NCBI GenBank assembly: GCA_021300155.1
Contig: JAJTID010000023.1
Span: 1-51,730, forward strand
Length of the DNA: 51,730 bases
Origin: Pirellula sp.
GTDB lineage: Bacteria > Planctomycetota > Planctomycetia > Pirellulales > Pirellulaceae
Reading direction: 5' to 3'
Shown: in pieces, positions 17,630 through 26,870 of the stretch
Layout of the letters: the number at the start of each line of letters is the position of its first letter
How positions within the stretch are numbered: position 1 is the stretch's first letter
The notes under the pieces: generated by a model
What the model was told of the DNA's origin: nothing
The model's database searches: none
Seen by the model: only the letters and a program-made list of their open reading frames with translations
Translations under genes and position numbers: made by a program

Positions 17630-18937
17630 TCAGTCCGCGGCTCCCAGCACGATTGGGATTTGGACGGATTGACCGTTTCGAACGACGGTCAACACGACTT
17701 GCTCACCGGGCTTTTTGGCTTCGATAACGCCCAAAAGGTCGTCGGATTGCTTTACATCCTTGCCATCGATTCCAACAATCAAATCGGACTGGCTATGGTC
17801 CACTACAGACTGTTCAATGGCGATGACTCCGATGTGGTTCTTGCGTCGCGTCAGCCGCGATCCTTGAACCCCCGCTTGTTCCGCGGGACCGCCGGGGGTG
17901 ACGTTGACTACCAATAGACCTCGGTCCGTCTCAAACACTTGCAAAATGCCAATCGTTGGCCGCACGACGCGTCCTGTAGCTATCAATTGAGTGACGACAC
18001 GTTTGATGGTATTGATCGGGATTGAAAACCCTATTCCCGCATTATCGCCACTTCGAGTCGCAATCGCCGTATTCATGCCTATAAGCTCACCTCGCGAATT
18101 GAGAAGCGGTCCACCCGAGTTCCCTTGGTTCAACGCGGCATCGACTTGAATCAAGGAATGAAATCGGTGCTTTGTTTTCGATGGCAACTGACGATTCAAA
18201 CTAGAGATGATTCCTGTTGTCATCGTCCGCTCGAATCCGAACGGGTTCCCGATCGCAATAACATGCTGACCGACCCGAAGATTGCTTGAATCCCCCCACG
18301 GGACAGGAAACAGTACATTCTGCGGCGCATTGATTTGTAAAACAGCAATGTCGTTATCTGCATCTTGTCCAACGAGAGTGGCAGGATATGCCTCTCCATT
18401 AAAGATCGTGACAGTCACTTTCTTGGATCCCTTGATCACGTGATGGTTGGTCAAAATGCGGCCACTTTGATCCAACACAATCCCGCTTCCATTGCCTTCG
18501 ACTTCCGTGCTGATTAACAGACTCTCTGGCCGGAGTGTCGTCGTCGAGATATTGACAACGCTGCGATTGGCCCGTTCGTAAACCGAAACATTCACAGCTT
18601 CCTCTGCCGTCATGGCGATGAAACCGTCTCCCATATCGATTCCATTTGGATTATTTGTCGCAAGATCCAATGGAGATTGCCCCGCGGTGGGCAGACCTGT
18701 GCTAGCGGAACCTTGCCCAATACTCACCGGCGGCTGCAGCGCTACTGAACTCGGAATCGGGGCCGTCGGATTCACTGGAGTCGTCGGCGATCCAAACGGA
18801 TAACTTCCCGGAATTTGCGGCTGAGCATTCGCCGAAGAAAAAGAAAATAGTTCCTGTCCGAAAACTCCCAAACAGAGTCCTATTCCCAGCAAACACAGGG
18901 CACCGCAAGCTTTGCGTACCATAACTGTACATTCCAT
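17630..18937 (-). CDS. HtrA/DegP-type serine protease with one PDZ domain
   Basis: 435 residues from ATG 18937; in-frame starts at 18970 (GTG), 18952 and 18922 are possible. A signal or anchor segment (CGALCLLGIGLCLGVFG) is followed by a Pro/Ser/Gly-rich linker, the trypsin-like domain and one PDZ domain (LLVVNVTPGGPAEQAGVQGS). The triad is intact: H166 in LTNHHVIKG, D196 in DADNDIAVL and S274 in NQGNSGGPLL. The PDZ is interrupted by a basic insert, RLTRRKNHIGVIAIEQSVVD. It acts in the periplasm in protein quality control. It is divergent from gltX, with 120 bases shared as promoter region. Confidence 0.93.
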   Translation of the reverse strand: MECTVMVRKACGALCLLGIGLCLGVFGQELFSFSSANAQPQIPGSYPFGSPTTPVNPTAPIPSSVALQPPVSIGQGSASTGLPTAGQSPLDLATNNPNGIDMGDGFIAMTAEEAVNVSVYERANRSVVNISTTTLRPESLLISTEVEGNGSGIVLDQSGRILTNHHVIKGSKKVTVTIFNGEAYPATLVGQDADNDIAVLQINAPQNVLFPVPWGDSSNLRVGQHVIAIGNPFGFERTMTTGIISSLNRQLPSKTKHRFHSLIQVDAALNQGNSGGPLLNSRGELIGMNTAIATRSGDNAGIGFSIPINTIKRVVTQLIATGRVVRPTIGILQVFETDRGLLVVNVTPGGPAEQAGVQGSRLTRRKNHIGVIAIEQSVVDHSQSDLIVGIDGKDVKQSDDLLGVIEAKKPGEQVVLTVVRNGQSVQIPIVLGAAD

Positions 18938-19057
18938 TTGAAATAGTGTCATCTCGCCATGCAGGAGCACTCGTCCGAATGATATCCCTTTGGTATCACT
19001 TTACAAATATTCCACCTTGTCCCCTATGCCAATCTTGTAACCTCAACACGTTTTCCT

Positions 19058-20623
19058 ATGACCGTTCGAACTCGATTTGCCCCAAGCCCCACCGGTTACC
19101 TTCACATTGGAGGCGTGCGGACGGCCCTTTTCAATTACTTGCTAGCAAAACAAGCGGGCGGGCAGTTCTTGCTTCGTATCGACGATACGGACCAAAATCG
19201 AAACGTCGAAGCGGCCCTTCAGCCCATTCTCGACGGGTTCCGATGGCTCGGTTTGAATTGGGACGAAGGCCCCGATGTGAATGGCCCATTCGCTCCTTAC
19301 TTTCAGTCGCAACGCCTCGATCGTTATCAAGCGGCCGTAGCCAAGCTCTTGGAATCAGGACACGCATACTATGACTTTGCGACCTCCGATGAGCTAGCCG
19401 CACAACGCGCCGCAGCAGATGCGAACGGGAAATCGTTTATCTACGACCGTACATTTATGGGGGATACCCCTGAACGAATCGCTCATTTTAAATCGCAAGG
19501 CCGAGAGGCTGTCGTACGGCTCAAGATTCCTCGCGAGGGACAGTGCAAATTCCATGATGTGATCCGTGGAGATTGCTCCTTTGAATGGACAGACGAACAA
19601 GACCATGTGATCCAGCGCGCCGATGGAACTTGCCTCTACCATTTGGCTAGCGTAGTCGATGACTTCGATTTCCAAATCACCCATGTGGTTCGGGCGGTCG
19701 AACATCTTCCGAATACTCCTCGACAGATCTTTATCGCGCAATCGTTAGGCTATCCATTACCGATCTACGCTCACTTGCCATTCGTTGCCGAGCCAGGTGG
19801 TACCGCCAAGCTGAGCAAACGAAAACTAGACAAGTATCTTAAGCAGAAGGATTTTGCTGCCCTGAACTTGATGGGTGCAACAGTTGCGCAGCGTGCAAAG
19901 TTGACGACTTCTCCAGAGACGTTCAATCCGGTCGTGGTTGATTTTTATCGTGAAACAGGATTTCTGCCGGGCGCGATGCTCAACTACTTGCTGTTGCTGG
20001 GCTGGTCGCTGGACGATAGCACGGAACATTTCACCCTTGAAGATGCGATCAAGAACTTTTCGCTCGAAAGAGTCAATCGAGGCCCAGCTTCGTTTGATCC
20101 ACAGAAACTCGTTGCGTTTCAAACCCGTTGGATGAACCAGCTGGACTCGAAGAAGAAGGTTGCGATGGTGCTACCTTATTTGCAAAAGGCCGGTTGGGTC
20201 GCAACCCCGGCTCCGTGCGATTCTGCAGATTGGCTTACGAAAATTGTCACCGCCGCAGGAGACAGAATCAAAGTCGCCGGAGATGTCCTTCAATTTGATG
20301 AGCTGTTTACCGCGGACGATTCGTTCGCGATCGATAACGATGGCTTCGAGAAAAAGCTGAAGAGTGACGCTGCGGTCTGCCAAGCGGTCCGATTGTTCTG
20401 CGATGTGATCGAGCAAGCACCCAGCACACTTCAACCTGACTTTGAACCAGTCTTGAAGGCCTTCGTCGACGCACAAGGGATCAAACTCGGCAACTTCATG
20501 GCAGGTCTGAGAATAGCACTGACGGGCAAGATCTCTGGGCTCACGATATTCGACTACCTAACTCTATTCGGTAAGGAACGATCATTGGCACGCATCCATC
20601 GAACGCTCGCCATGGTAAAATAG
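19058..20623 (+). CDS. gltX: Glutamyl-tRNA synthetase
   Basis: 521 residues. It charges tRNA-Glu in the cytoplasm. Class I signatures are intact: the HIGH-equivalent HIGG at 16-19 inside PSPTGYLHIGGVRTALFNYL, and KLSKR at 251-255. DDTDQNRN and RADGTCLYHLASVVDD line the active site. About 25-30 residues after KLSKR (YLKQKDFAALNLMGATVAQR) look like an insertion compared with shorter GluRSs. The C-terminal anticodon-binding domain ends FDYLTLFGKERSLARI. Start ATG 19058. Confidence 0.96.
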   Translation: MTVRTRFAPSPTGYLHIGGVRTALFNYLLAKQAGGQFLLRIDDTDQNRNVEAALQPILDGFRWLGLNWDEGPDVNGPFAPYFQSQRLDRYQAAVAKLLESGHAYYDFATSDELAAQRAAADANGKSFIYDRTFMGDTPERIAHFKSQGREAVVRLKIPREGQCKFHDVIRGDCSFEWTDEQDHVIQRADGTCLYHLASVVDDFDFQITHVVRAVEHLPNTPRQIFIAQSLGYPLPIYAHLPFVAEPGGTAKLSKRKLDKYLKQKDFAALNLMGATVAQRAKLTTSPETFNPVVVDFYRETGFLPGAMLNYLLLLGWSLDDSTEHFTLEDAIKNFSLERVNRGPASFDPQKLVAFQTRWMNQLDSKKKVAMVLPYLQKAGWVATPAPCDSADWLTKIVTAAGDRIKVAGDVLQFDELFTADDSFAIDNDGFEKKLKSDAAVCQAVRLFCDVIEQAPSTLQPDFEPVLKAFVDAQGIKLGNFMAGLRIALTGKISGLTIFDYLTLFGKERSLARIHRTLAMVK

Positions 20624-20679
20624 CTCCTCATCGATTCACGGCTCCTCTCCTCCAATTCATCTTCGATGAGCATAACAAC

Positions 20680-21954
20680 ATGTGGCATATTACGCTTTTG
20701 TCCGTACTGCTGTTTTCCATTAGCCCCACAGACTTTGTAACGGCCGCCATCAAGCAGAAGTTTGTGGTGAAGACGGCCCAACCCGTCGCAAAGAAAGACA
20801 CTCTGTATTTGGCGGGCAACCATGCTGTGCTCGGCGATTGGAATCCCCACGCCATTGCATTGAATCGCAAGTCAGACACATTGTTCGAAGTCGTAGTAGA
20901 GCTTGAAAATGCCGATAATATAGAGTTCAAGATTACTCGCGGATCCTGGGAAACCGTTGAAAAAGACGCGGGCGGTGGAGAAATCGAGAATCGAACCGCA
21001 ACCGTGAAAAGCGGGAAAGACATCGTGATCGAAGTGGAATCGTGGGCAGACCAACCTATCGCACCAGGACTGCTTAGAGATCAGAGTTTTCCTGGGATTG
21101 GTGAAGTGCGAAAGATTCACGATGGATTCGTTTTCACCGAAGGACCTGCCTACGATGGAAAGCACCTGTACTTTACGGACATTCCTAACAACCGCATCAT
21201 GCGAACCGACTTGATAGGAAACCTTGAAACGTTTCTAGAACCAAGCGGTAAATGCAATGGACTGATGATCGATGGCAAAGGAAAGCTGCTCGCATGTCGA
21301 ATGGGCAATTTAGAAGAGCCCAAAATGGAGCCTGCCGTTCTCGCAATCGATGTAGCAACGAAGAAAGTATCGACGGTCACGGATCGTTTTGAAGGGAGCC
21401 GTTACAACGCGTGCAATGATTTGGTCATCGATAAGACGGGGGGAATCTACTTCACCGATCCCAGATACAATGCACCGCAACCTTGGCCGCAGAAGGTAGA
21501 AGGTGTGTACTATCGATCGAAATCTGGAAAGGTGCAAAGACTCGAGCAAGAGTTGGTGGCACCTAATGGTATCATCTTGTCTCCTGATGAATCGGTATTG
21601 TACGTTTGTCCGTCCATGCAAAAAGAAGTGCATGCGTACACGGTGAAATCACCTGGCGTCATCACGGATAAACGAGTGCACTTCAAGATTCATCAACCTC
21701 CAACGAAGGATAACGCTGGCGGAGATGGAATGTCAATCGATGTCGATGGCAACATCTATTTGACGACAGATCTAGGCATTCAAATTGTATCACCGGCAGG
21801 AAAGCTGCTTGGGATCATCGCCTTGACGGAGCATCCTGCAAATTGCGCCTTTGGTGGAACAGGAATGAAAACATTGTTTGCCACCTGTAGAACGGGGCTC
21901 TACGCCGTTGACATGCCGATCGCCGGCCACAAGTTCACTGGCGCCCTCGACTGA
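20680..21954 (+). CDS. Secreted CBM20 / SMP-30-gluconolactonase fusion
   Basis: 424 residues. A signal peptide (about 1-23) precedes a starch-binding-like CBM20 domain at about 25-122, recognised from KKDTLYLAGNHAVLGDWNP and IEFKITRGSWETVEKDAGG. The rest is an SMP-30/gluconolactonase propeller: FTEGPAYDGKHLYFTDIPNN, GRCNGL-like GKCNGLMIDGKGKLLAC, YNACNDLVIDKTGGIYFTDP and PNGIILSPDESVLYVCP. Acidic and Asn residues typical of the metal site (E in FTEGPA, N and D in NACNDL) are present. It probably hydrolyses a sugar lactone outside the cytoplasm; the CBM may tether it to glucan. Confidence 0.88.
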   Translation: MWHITLLSVLLFSISPTDFVTAAIKQKFVVKTAQPVAKKDTLYLAGNHAVLGDWNPHAIALNRKSDTLFEVVVELENADNIEFKITRGSWETVEKDAGGGEIENRTATVKSGKDIVIEVESWADQPIAPGLLRDQSFPGIGEVRKIHDGFVFTEGPAYDGKHLYFTDIPNNRIMRTDLIGNLETFLEPSGKCNGLMIDGKGKLLACRMGNLEEPKMEPAVLAIDVATKKVSTVTDRFEGSRYNACNDLVIDKTGGIYFTDPRYNAPQPWPQKVEGVYYRSKSGKVQRLEQELVAPNGIILSPDESVLYVCPSMQKEVHAYTVKSPGVITDKRVHFKIHQPPTKDNAGGDGMSIDVDGNIYLTTDLGIQIVSPAGKLLGIIALTEHPANCAFGGTGMKTLFATCRTGLYAVDMPIAGHKFTGALD

Positions 21955-22539
21955 GACACTGTTTTCGACCATTCAACGCCGCAGTTCCGCCGATGACCTA
22001 GCCGAACCTCTTGATGCAACCTGGCCAGTTCTAGTTGCTAACCTATGGCAAGCACGGGTCAGCCGCACAAACCGTCAGCCGATGTTCGCAAGACGCTGAA
22101 CACCAAGCTTGCTCGCCAATGCCCGCAATCGATCGCGGCTGGCCGATAAGAATCGACCCATCCAAGGCTTCATTTGCAACTTCTTCAAGCGGTTTGACCA
22201 CACTCAATGAAAGGACACGCACATTTGTTTATTCTTCACAGGACAGATCCGACAAAAGTCAAAGTAGGCTGGGACCATTGTCCCGGCCGTCAATAACTGC
22301 GTGGAAAATCCATCCGCTCGGGACAATGGTCCCAAGCTACAGTCAAAACGCGACTTTTGTCGGCTCTGTCTTCACAGACTTGCGAAATTGTTGGGAGGTT
22401 CAAGAATAATTGGGTCAGCATGCCACCGGAAGGATTTTGCGCATCTAGAATTGCATGTTCCTAAGTCCTACCGTACGAATTACCGTTCAAAAATGATGCT
22501 CAGCTAGCACTCCAATCCTCTTGAAAGAAATTCATAATT
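21955..22539. other. Intergenic region containing inverted-repeat element D1
   Basis: 585 bases separate the SMP-30 fusion from glutamate dehydrogenase. The first 275 bases hold no gene I can support; a minus-strand frame at about 22096-22200 reads somewhat like protein but is short and has no start or homology I recognise. Element D1 occupies about 22231-22379. The last 150 bases should carry the gdhA promoter. Confidence 0.55.
22231..22379 (-). repeat. Long inverted-repeat element D1
   Basis: Arms of roughly 55-60 bases face each other. The left arm contains CCGACAAAAGTC (22249-22260) and GGGACCATTGTCCCGG; the right arm contains CGGGACAATGGTCCCAAGC and CGACTTTTGTCGG (22351-22363). Each arm has its own small palindrome GGGACCATTGTCCC. 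The outer ends CTTCACAGGACAG and CTGTCTTCACAG also pair. Read on the minus strand, the unit aligns with element D2 near 29.5 kb. Confidence 0.8.
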
Positions 22540-23778
22540 ATGCGTCCCAGCGAATCGACCAACCTGTACTTCAATCAAGCGGCGGATCGACTTGGCATGG
22601 CCGAATGGCTCCGCAAATTGCTGGTTACTCCAAAGCGAGAGGTTACCGTACAAGTCGCTTTTGAACGGGATAATGGGCAAATCGAAACCGTTCTAGGGTT
22701 TCGTGTGCAACATGACAATTCTCGCGGCCCCATGAAAGGGGGGCTTCGTTACCATCCCGCAGTTGACCTTGATGAAGTTCGTTCGTTAGCCTCGCTCATG
22801 ACTTGGAAGACAGCGGTTGTTGAAATCCCCTACGGGGGTGCGAAAGGTGGCATTGGTATTGACCCGAAGACGCTATCTCGTAAAGAGGTGGAGCGGATGA
22901 CGCGGGTATTCGTTGATGAAATTCACGAGATCGTCGGGCCTGACACCGACATACCCGCCCCAGATATGGGAACCAATCACGAAGTCATGTCGTGGTTTCG
23001 AAATCAATGGGAGAAGTACCACGGCTTTAACCCTGCGGTTATCACGGGTAAGCCGGTAGAAGAGTACGGAGCGCGTGGTCGAGAGGAAGCAACCGGCCGC
23101 GGTGTCGGCACATTGGCCGTCAAGTTGATGAAACGATTAAATGTTCGACCCGAACAATGCAGAACGGTCATTCAAGGTTTCGGAAACGTTGGATCGCACG
23201 CTGCGAAGTTCCTTTCAGAAGCAGCCTTCCCGGTCATCGCCGTCAGCGATTTGAGCGGTACTTATTACAATCCGAAGGGGCTCAATGTTACAGAGATGCT
23301 CTCTTATTCATTCAAGAACGGAAATCAATTGACCGGCTACTCTGGCGCGGAACGAATGCCTGGCGAAGCGTTATTGGAGATGGATTGCGATCTGCTGATT
23401 CCGGCTGCGCTCGGGGATGTCATCCATAAAGAGAATGCGAATCGCATCCGCGCGAAGACCATTATCGAAGCGGCGAATGGTCCGATCGATCCCGAAGCGG
23501 ACGCGATTTTATCTGCAAAGAAAGTGACGATTCTTCCTGATATTTTGGCCAACGCGGGCGGCGTAACGGTAAGTTATTTTGAATGGGTACAAAATCGCCA
23601 GCATTATCGTTGGAGTCTCGATCGAGTTCGGCAAGAACTGGACCGAACGATGACAGATGCCTTTGAGAATGTCTGGCAACAGTCTGCAAGCCTAGATATC
23701 TCATTGCGAACCGCTGCCTTCATGCTGGCGATCTCTCGAGTCCAACGAGCCACCGAATTGGCCGGCATGTCACATTAG
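22540..23778 (+). CDS. gdhA: Glutamate dehydrogenase (Glu/Leu/Phe/Val dehydrogenase family)
   Basis: 412 residues, a usual length for hexameric GDH. It interconverts glutamate and 2-oxoglutarate plus ammonia. The substrate domain shows GPMKGGLRYHP and PYGGAKGGIGIDP with the catalytic lysine region, then DIPAPDMGTNHEVMSW. The Rossmann domain has GFGNVGSHAA, and LPDILANAGGVTVSYFEW is typical. Whether NAD or NADP is used is not certain from sequence. Single gene; a stem-loop follows the stop. Confidence 0.95.
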   Translation: MRPSESTNLYFNQAADRLGMAEWLRKLLVTPKREVTVQVAFERDNGQIETVLGFRVQHDNSRGPMKGGLRYHPAVDLDEVRSLASLMTWKTAVVEIPYGGAKGGIGIDPKTLSRKEVERMTRVFVDEIHEIVGPDTDIPAPDMGTNHEVMSWFRNQWEKYHGFNPAVITGKPVEEYGARGREEATGRGVGTLAVKLMKRLNVRPEQCRTVIQGFGNVGSHAAKFLSEAAFPVIAVSDLSGTYYNPKGLNVTEMLSYSFKNGNQLTGYSGAERMPGEALLEMDCDLLIPAALGDVIHKENANRIRAKTIIEAANGPIDPEADAILSAKKVTILPDILANAGGVTVSYFEWVQNRQHYRWSLDRVRQELDRTMTDAFENVWQQSASLDISLRTAAFMLAISRVQRATELAGMSH

Positions 23779-23792
23779 AGAAAGTGTCAAAA

Positions 23793-23829
23793 GCTACCAG
23801 CTACCTCAATTTAATTGGTAGCAGCTAGC
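23793..23829. terminator. Hairpin between convergent gdhA and small membrane gene
   Basis: GCTACCAGCTACC (23793-23805) and GGTAGCAGCTAGC (23817-23829) pair imperfectly around TCAATTTAATT. The element lies between two convergent stops and overlaps the end of the minus-strand gene. It may end transcription from both sides, although no long T-run follows. Confidence 0.4.
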
Positions 23830-24091
23830 GAACTCGTCGAGTCGTTAAGACATCCCATGCATACCATTCTGCATAAAGCAGGATGATTGGAAAAATGAAC
23901 AAGAAGAATTGAACAATTTGGTCCATTCCAACAAGGCTAGGTAGCTTTGACTCAATACCTTTGGAAAAGGCAAACACCATCCCGGTATTCACTGCGACCA
24001 ATACCGAACTAACCAAGCAGATCCAAAGAACATAAAGACTCAATTTCCAAATGGAGCGAGACTCTTGGCCGGGTGTGGAGTCGGAAACCAT
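23825..24091 (-). CDS. Small integral membrane protein, unknown function
   Basis: 88 residues with two strong hydrophobic segments, WKLSLYVLWICLVSSVLVAV (about 16-38) and QIVQFFLFIFPIILLYAEWY (about 58-78). The N-terminus is hydrophilic and the C-terminus basic (TTRRVR), suggesting both ends in the cytoplasm. I do not recognise the family. The hydrophobicity pattern and clear start support a real gene; it is convergent with gdhA and divergent from the DUF3500 gene. Confidence 0.65.
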   Translation of the reverse strand: MVSDSTPGQESRSIWKLSLYVLWICLVSSVLVAVNTGMVFAFSKGIESKLPSLVGMDQIVQFFLFIFPIILLYAEWYAWDVLTTRRVR

Positions 24092-24399
24092 GATTAGCGA
24101 TTAATGTTCGATGGCAGCAATAAAACACAGCGGTTTCGATTGTAGGCTATTGTCATGCAGTGGAACAAGATGGGGAATCAGCTGAATTCTGTATGCTGTG
24201 GATATTCCATCGCATGAAAATTTGTCTTGGGCCCCACTTGGCTGTTGCTCATAGGTTAGAATTAGATTCCCACCTTGACTGACCCCCGCTTTGGGTTCTG
24301 ACGACGATTGCGACACTCCGCTCCATGTCGGAGCCTCGAAGCTCAGTTCTGGATGTGATTCGTTTGGATCTAGGAACTTTCATTTCGAGCGAGAACAAA
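24092..24399. other. Intergenic region between divergent genes
   Basis: 308 bases separate the starts of the small membrane gene and the DUF3500 gene. A 71-codon minus-strand frame with a GTG start is present, but its product has no domain-like pattern, so I do not call it. I see no convincing hairpin or operator; promoters for both flanking genes should be here. Confidence 0.5.
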
Positions 24400-25347
24400 A
24401 TGACCTCTCAACCTATCGGACGACGCAAATTCCTTGGTACCACTACAGCACTCGGTGCACTTGGAGTGGTCGGCAGTTTACCCGCCGTGCATGGTTCCAC
24501 CAGCTTGAAAAGCTCGGCAGAATCCATCATCGGTGAACTTTACGAGTCGCTTTCTGAATCGCAACGCGCCGATGTTTGCAAAACCTTTTCAGACCCGTTG
24601 CGACAAAAAGTGAACGCGAATTGGCATGTAGTGAAACCGATCGTTGGTTCTAATTTTTACACCAAATCGCAGCGATCGATGGCACATGAGATCGTCAAGA
24701 ACTTGACTTCGCAGAGTGGATTCGAGTTGTTGTCCAAGCAAATGGAAGACGACGATGGAGGACTCGATGCTTACAGTATTGCATGGTTTGGTAAACCAGG
24801 CGACGCGCAGTTTGAATGGATGCTCACCGGCAGACACCTTACCCTTAGAGCCGATGGCAATACGCAGAAGAAAGTGGTCTTCGGCGGGCCCATTGTTTAC
24901 GGGCACGGAGAAGAGTCTGCACCCGAGGACAATTTATTCTACTTCCAAACGGTAAAGGTCAACAAAGTTTTCGAGTCACTAAGCAGTGAGCAAAGAGCGA
25001 AAGCACTTTTGCAGAGCTCCATTCCAGCAGAATCTAATGTCAAAGTACAAACCAAGGACTCCTACGAAGGACTCTCGGTGGGTGCCATGAACGACGAGCA
25101 AATGAAACTGGTGAATGAAGCATTGACTTCGATTCTCGGAGTCTATCGAGAAGAAGACACGAAGGAAGCAAAAGAATTGCTCGAAGAAGTCGGTGGCCTA
25201 AAATCGCTGTATCTTCAGTACTTTGCGAAGGACGACCTGAAGTCGGATAGCATTTGGGACATGTGGCGTATTGTTGGCAAGAATACATGCATTCACTTCC
25301 GAGGAGCGCCACACGTTCACGCATTCATTCACATTCAGAACGCCTAG
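24400..25347 (+). CDS. Tat-exported DUF3500 family protein
   Basis: 315 residues from ATG 24400. This start puts the twin-arginine signal at the N-terminus (MTSQPIGRRKFLGTTTALGA); the longer frame from 24325 would bury it. The mature part matches DUF3500: WFGKPGDAQFEWMLTGRHLT, then GGPIVYGHGEE, and a C-terminal CIHFRGAPHVHAFIHIQ with closely spaced histidines that could bind metal. Function is unknown. Tat export suggests it folds or loads a cofactor before crossing the membrane. The next gene starts 69 bases downstream on the same strand. Confidence 0.82.
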   Translation: MTSQPIGRRKFLGTTTALGALGVVGSLPAVHGSTSLKSSAESIIGELYESLSESQRADVCKTFSDPLRQKVNANWHVVKPIVGSNFYTKSQRSMAHEIVKNLTSQSGFELLSKQMEDDDGGLDAYSIAWFGKPGDAQFEWMLTGRHLTLRADGNTQKKVVFGGPIVYGHGEESAPEDNLFYFQTVKVNKVFESLSSEQRAKALLQSSIPAESNVKVQTKDSYEGLSVGAMNDEQMKLVNEALTSILGVYREEDTKEAKELLEEVGGLKSLYLQYFAKDDLKSDSIWDMWRIVGKNTCIHFRGAPHVHAFIHIQNA

Positions 25348-25416
25348 ACCGCAACGAACGGAATCGCGACAGCGGATTCAAGCTTGCTTGCGACTTGCAT
25401 TTGTAGGAGATGGGTA

Positions 25417-26280
25417 GTGTTGAGAAACTTTCAATCTCTCGGTGGGCGCGTTTATTGGTGCCTGCTTTTTGTATTGCTTATTGAGCTGAAACTCCAAGCA
25501 CAGTCAGCAGTAAATTCTGATTCCATTGCAGCACGAACCCCATCCGCACAACCCGATAGCCAAGCTGGCAATAGAGCCAGCTTGAGCACGGGTGACCCCT
25601 TGCGTATCGGTGTTTATGTAGATGAAGGTGCGGGAAACAGCGTCAAGGACCTGCTGAACGTTCTCGGCAAGTTTGAAGGCATGAGCGTAACCAAACTTAA
25701 GGCGAGCGATATCCGAACCGGTAAGCTTGCAGAGCTGGATTTGCTGATGCATCCTGGCGGAAGTGGAAGCGGTCAGGGAAGCCATCTCGGCGAAGATGGC
25801 AGAGAAGCGATTCGAGGATTCGTGAAGTCTGGCGGCGGATTCGTCGGAATTTGTGCGGGTGCGTATCTTGCATCGTCGGACTATGATTGGTCGTTGCATA
25901 TCTTGGATGCGAAAGTTATCGACCGCAAGCATTGGAACCGAGGCAGGGGAACCGTCGAGATTGCGTTAACAGAGCCAGGACGAAAACTGCTTGGCACTGA
26001 GACGCAGAAGCTTTCCATTCATTACGCCCAGGGACCACTACTTGCTCCTGCCAATCGCCCAGACATTGAGGACTACGAAACTATCGCGACTTTCGAGACG
26101 GAAATCGCGAAGAATGGGGCACCCGAAGGCGTAATGAAAGGTACCACCGCCATTGCCAAGGGAAAGTTTGGGAGCGGACGAGTAATGTGTTTTAGTCCTC
26201 ACCCTGAACTGACAAACGGTCTAGAGAATATGGTTCGCATCGCAATCGATCACGTCAAGCGAGAAAGCAAGAAGCCGTAA
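25417..26280 (+). CDS. Secreted BPL_N / class I amidotransferase-like protein
   Basis: 287 residues from GTG 25417, chosen because TAGGAGA lies 6-12 bases upstream and the protein then opens with a signal sequence (RVYWCLLFVLLIELKLQAQS). The domain resembles the biotin-protein-ligase N-terminal (BPL_N) glutamine-amidotransferase-like fold: RIGVYVDEGAG, LLMHPGGSGSGQG, and the nucleophile elbow GFVGICAGAYLAS with C146. SPHPELTNG near the end resembles the GATase His region. A secreted protein of this fold is unlikely to serve biosynthesis; its substrate is unknown. Probably co-transcribed with the DUF3500 gene. Confidence 0.8.
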   Translation: MLRNFQSLGGRVYWCLLFVLLIELKLQAQSAVNSDSIAARTPSAQPDSQAGNRASLSTGDPLRIGVYVDEGAGNSVKDLLNVLGKFEGMSVTKLKASDIRTGKLAELDLLMHPGGSGSGQGSHLGEDGREAIRGFVKSGGGFVGICAGAYLASSDYDWSLHILDAKVIDRKHWNRGRGTVEIALTEPGRKLLGTETQKLSIHYAQGPLLAPANRPDIEDYETIATFETEIAKNGAPEGVMKGTTAIAKGKFGSGRVMCFSPHPELTNGLENMVRIAIDHVKRESKKP

Positions 26281-26328
26281 TTCGTAAGCTTCAATCCAAC
26301 GATCCACGCAATCTCTCGTTCTTTGAAT

Positions 26329-26733
26329 TTACTTGCTGATTTCCAGTTTGAAGTCGTTGAGTTCGCCATCTTTAACATCGACTGTCAATCCAGAGGTGGT
26401 TGGCAGCTCATACTTTTTTGGAATTTGAGCGACGGATGAGAATTCAGAGCTCCCTTCCTCCGCTGCTCCTAGCGTGACATGATGAGTGCCTACACAAGCA
26501 CCGTCCCCAGGATTGGTGGTCATCATCACGAACTCTCCCTTCTCGTTTGTTTTGCCGATAGCCATCGGCCCAGCGCCGGTCGGGAAAAAGGTCACACCTA
26601 CATTTGGCAAAGGTTTACCGTTCAAGGTCACGACACCTTTGGCTTTGGCCAGCCGCGGAGCATCGTTTGGACCGCAACCGACGAAGCCGATCACCAAACA
26701 CAGACAGGTTATGAATCGAAGATAATTCTTCAT
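26329..26733 (-). CDS. Small lipoprotein with carboxypeptidase regulatory-like domain
   Basis: 134 residues. A signal peptide ends in the lipobox FVGC, giving a lipid-anchored mature protein from about Cys20. The body is a transthyretin/carboxypeptidase-regulatory-like beta sandwich: AKGVVTLNGKPLPNVGVTFF, then GKTNEKGEFVM and THHVTLG. Such proteins are very common in planctomycetes next to DUF1559 genes, as here: the DUF1559 gene ends 138 bases upstream on the same strand. Their role is unknown, possibly structural at the cell surface. Confidence 0.88.
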   Translation of the reverse strand: MKNYLRFITCLCLVIGFVGCGPNDAPRLAKAKGVVTLNGKPLPNVGVTFFPTGAGPMAIGKTNEKGEFVMMTTNPGDGACVGTHHVTLGAAEEGSSEFSSVAQIPKKYELPTTSGLTVDVKDGELNDFKLEISK

Positions 26734-26870
26734 TCTCGAATCCAGAGATTATAGATAGCGATCAAACGGATTTAGAAAGGGATATTATTCATTGCTCCCA
26801 CCACTTGGCCCGACAACGAAGCACGAGCGAAGTAAAGGGATAGGTGCCTACTGCAAAAGTTGTGTGTTCT

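Noticed and set aside
22096-22200. Minus-strand frame that reads somewhat like protein
   Set aside because: Too short, no start or ribosome site, and no homology recognised; could be chance.
24101-24316. 71-codon minus-strand frame with a GTG start upstream of the small membrane gene
   Set aside because: No domain-like pattern, no clear Shine-Dalgarno, and it fills a divergent promoter region.
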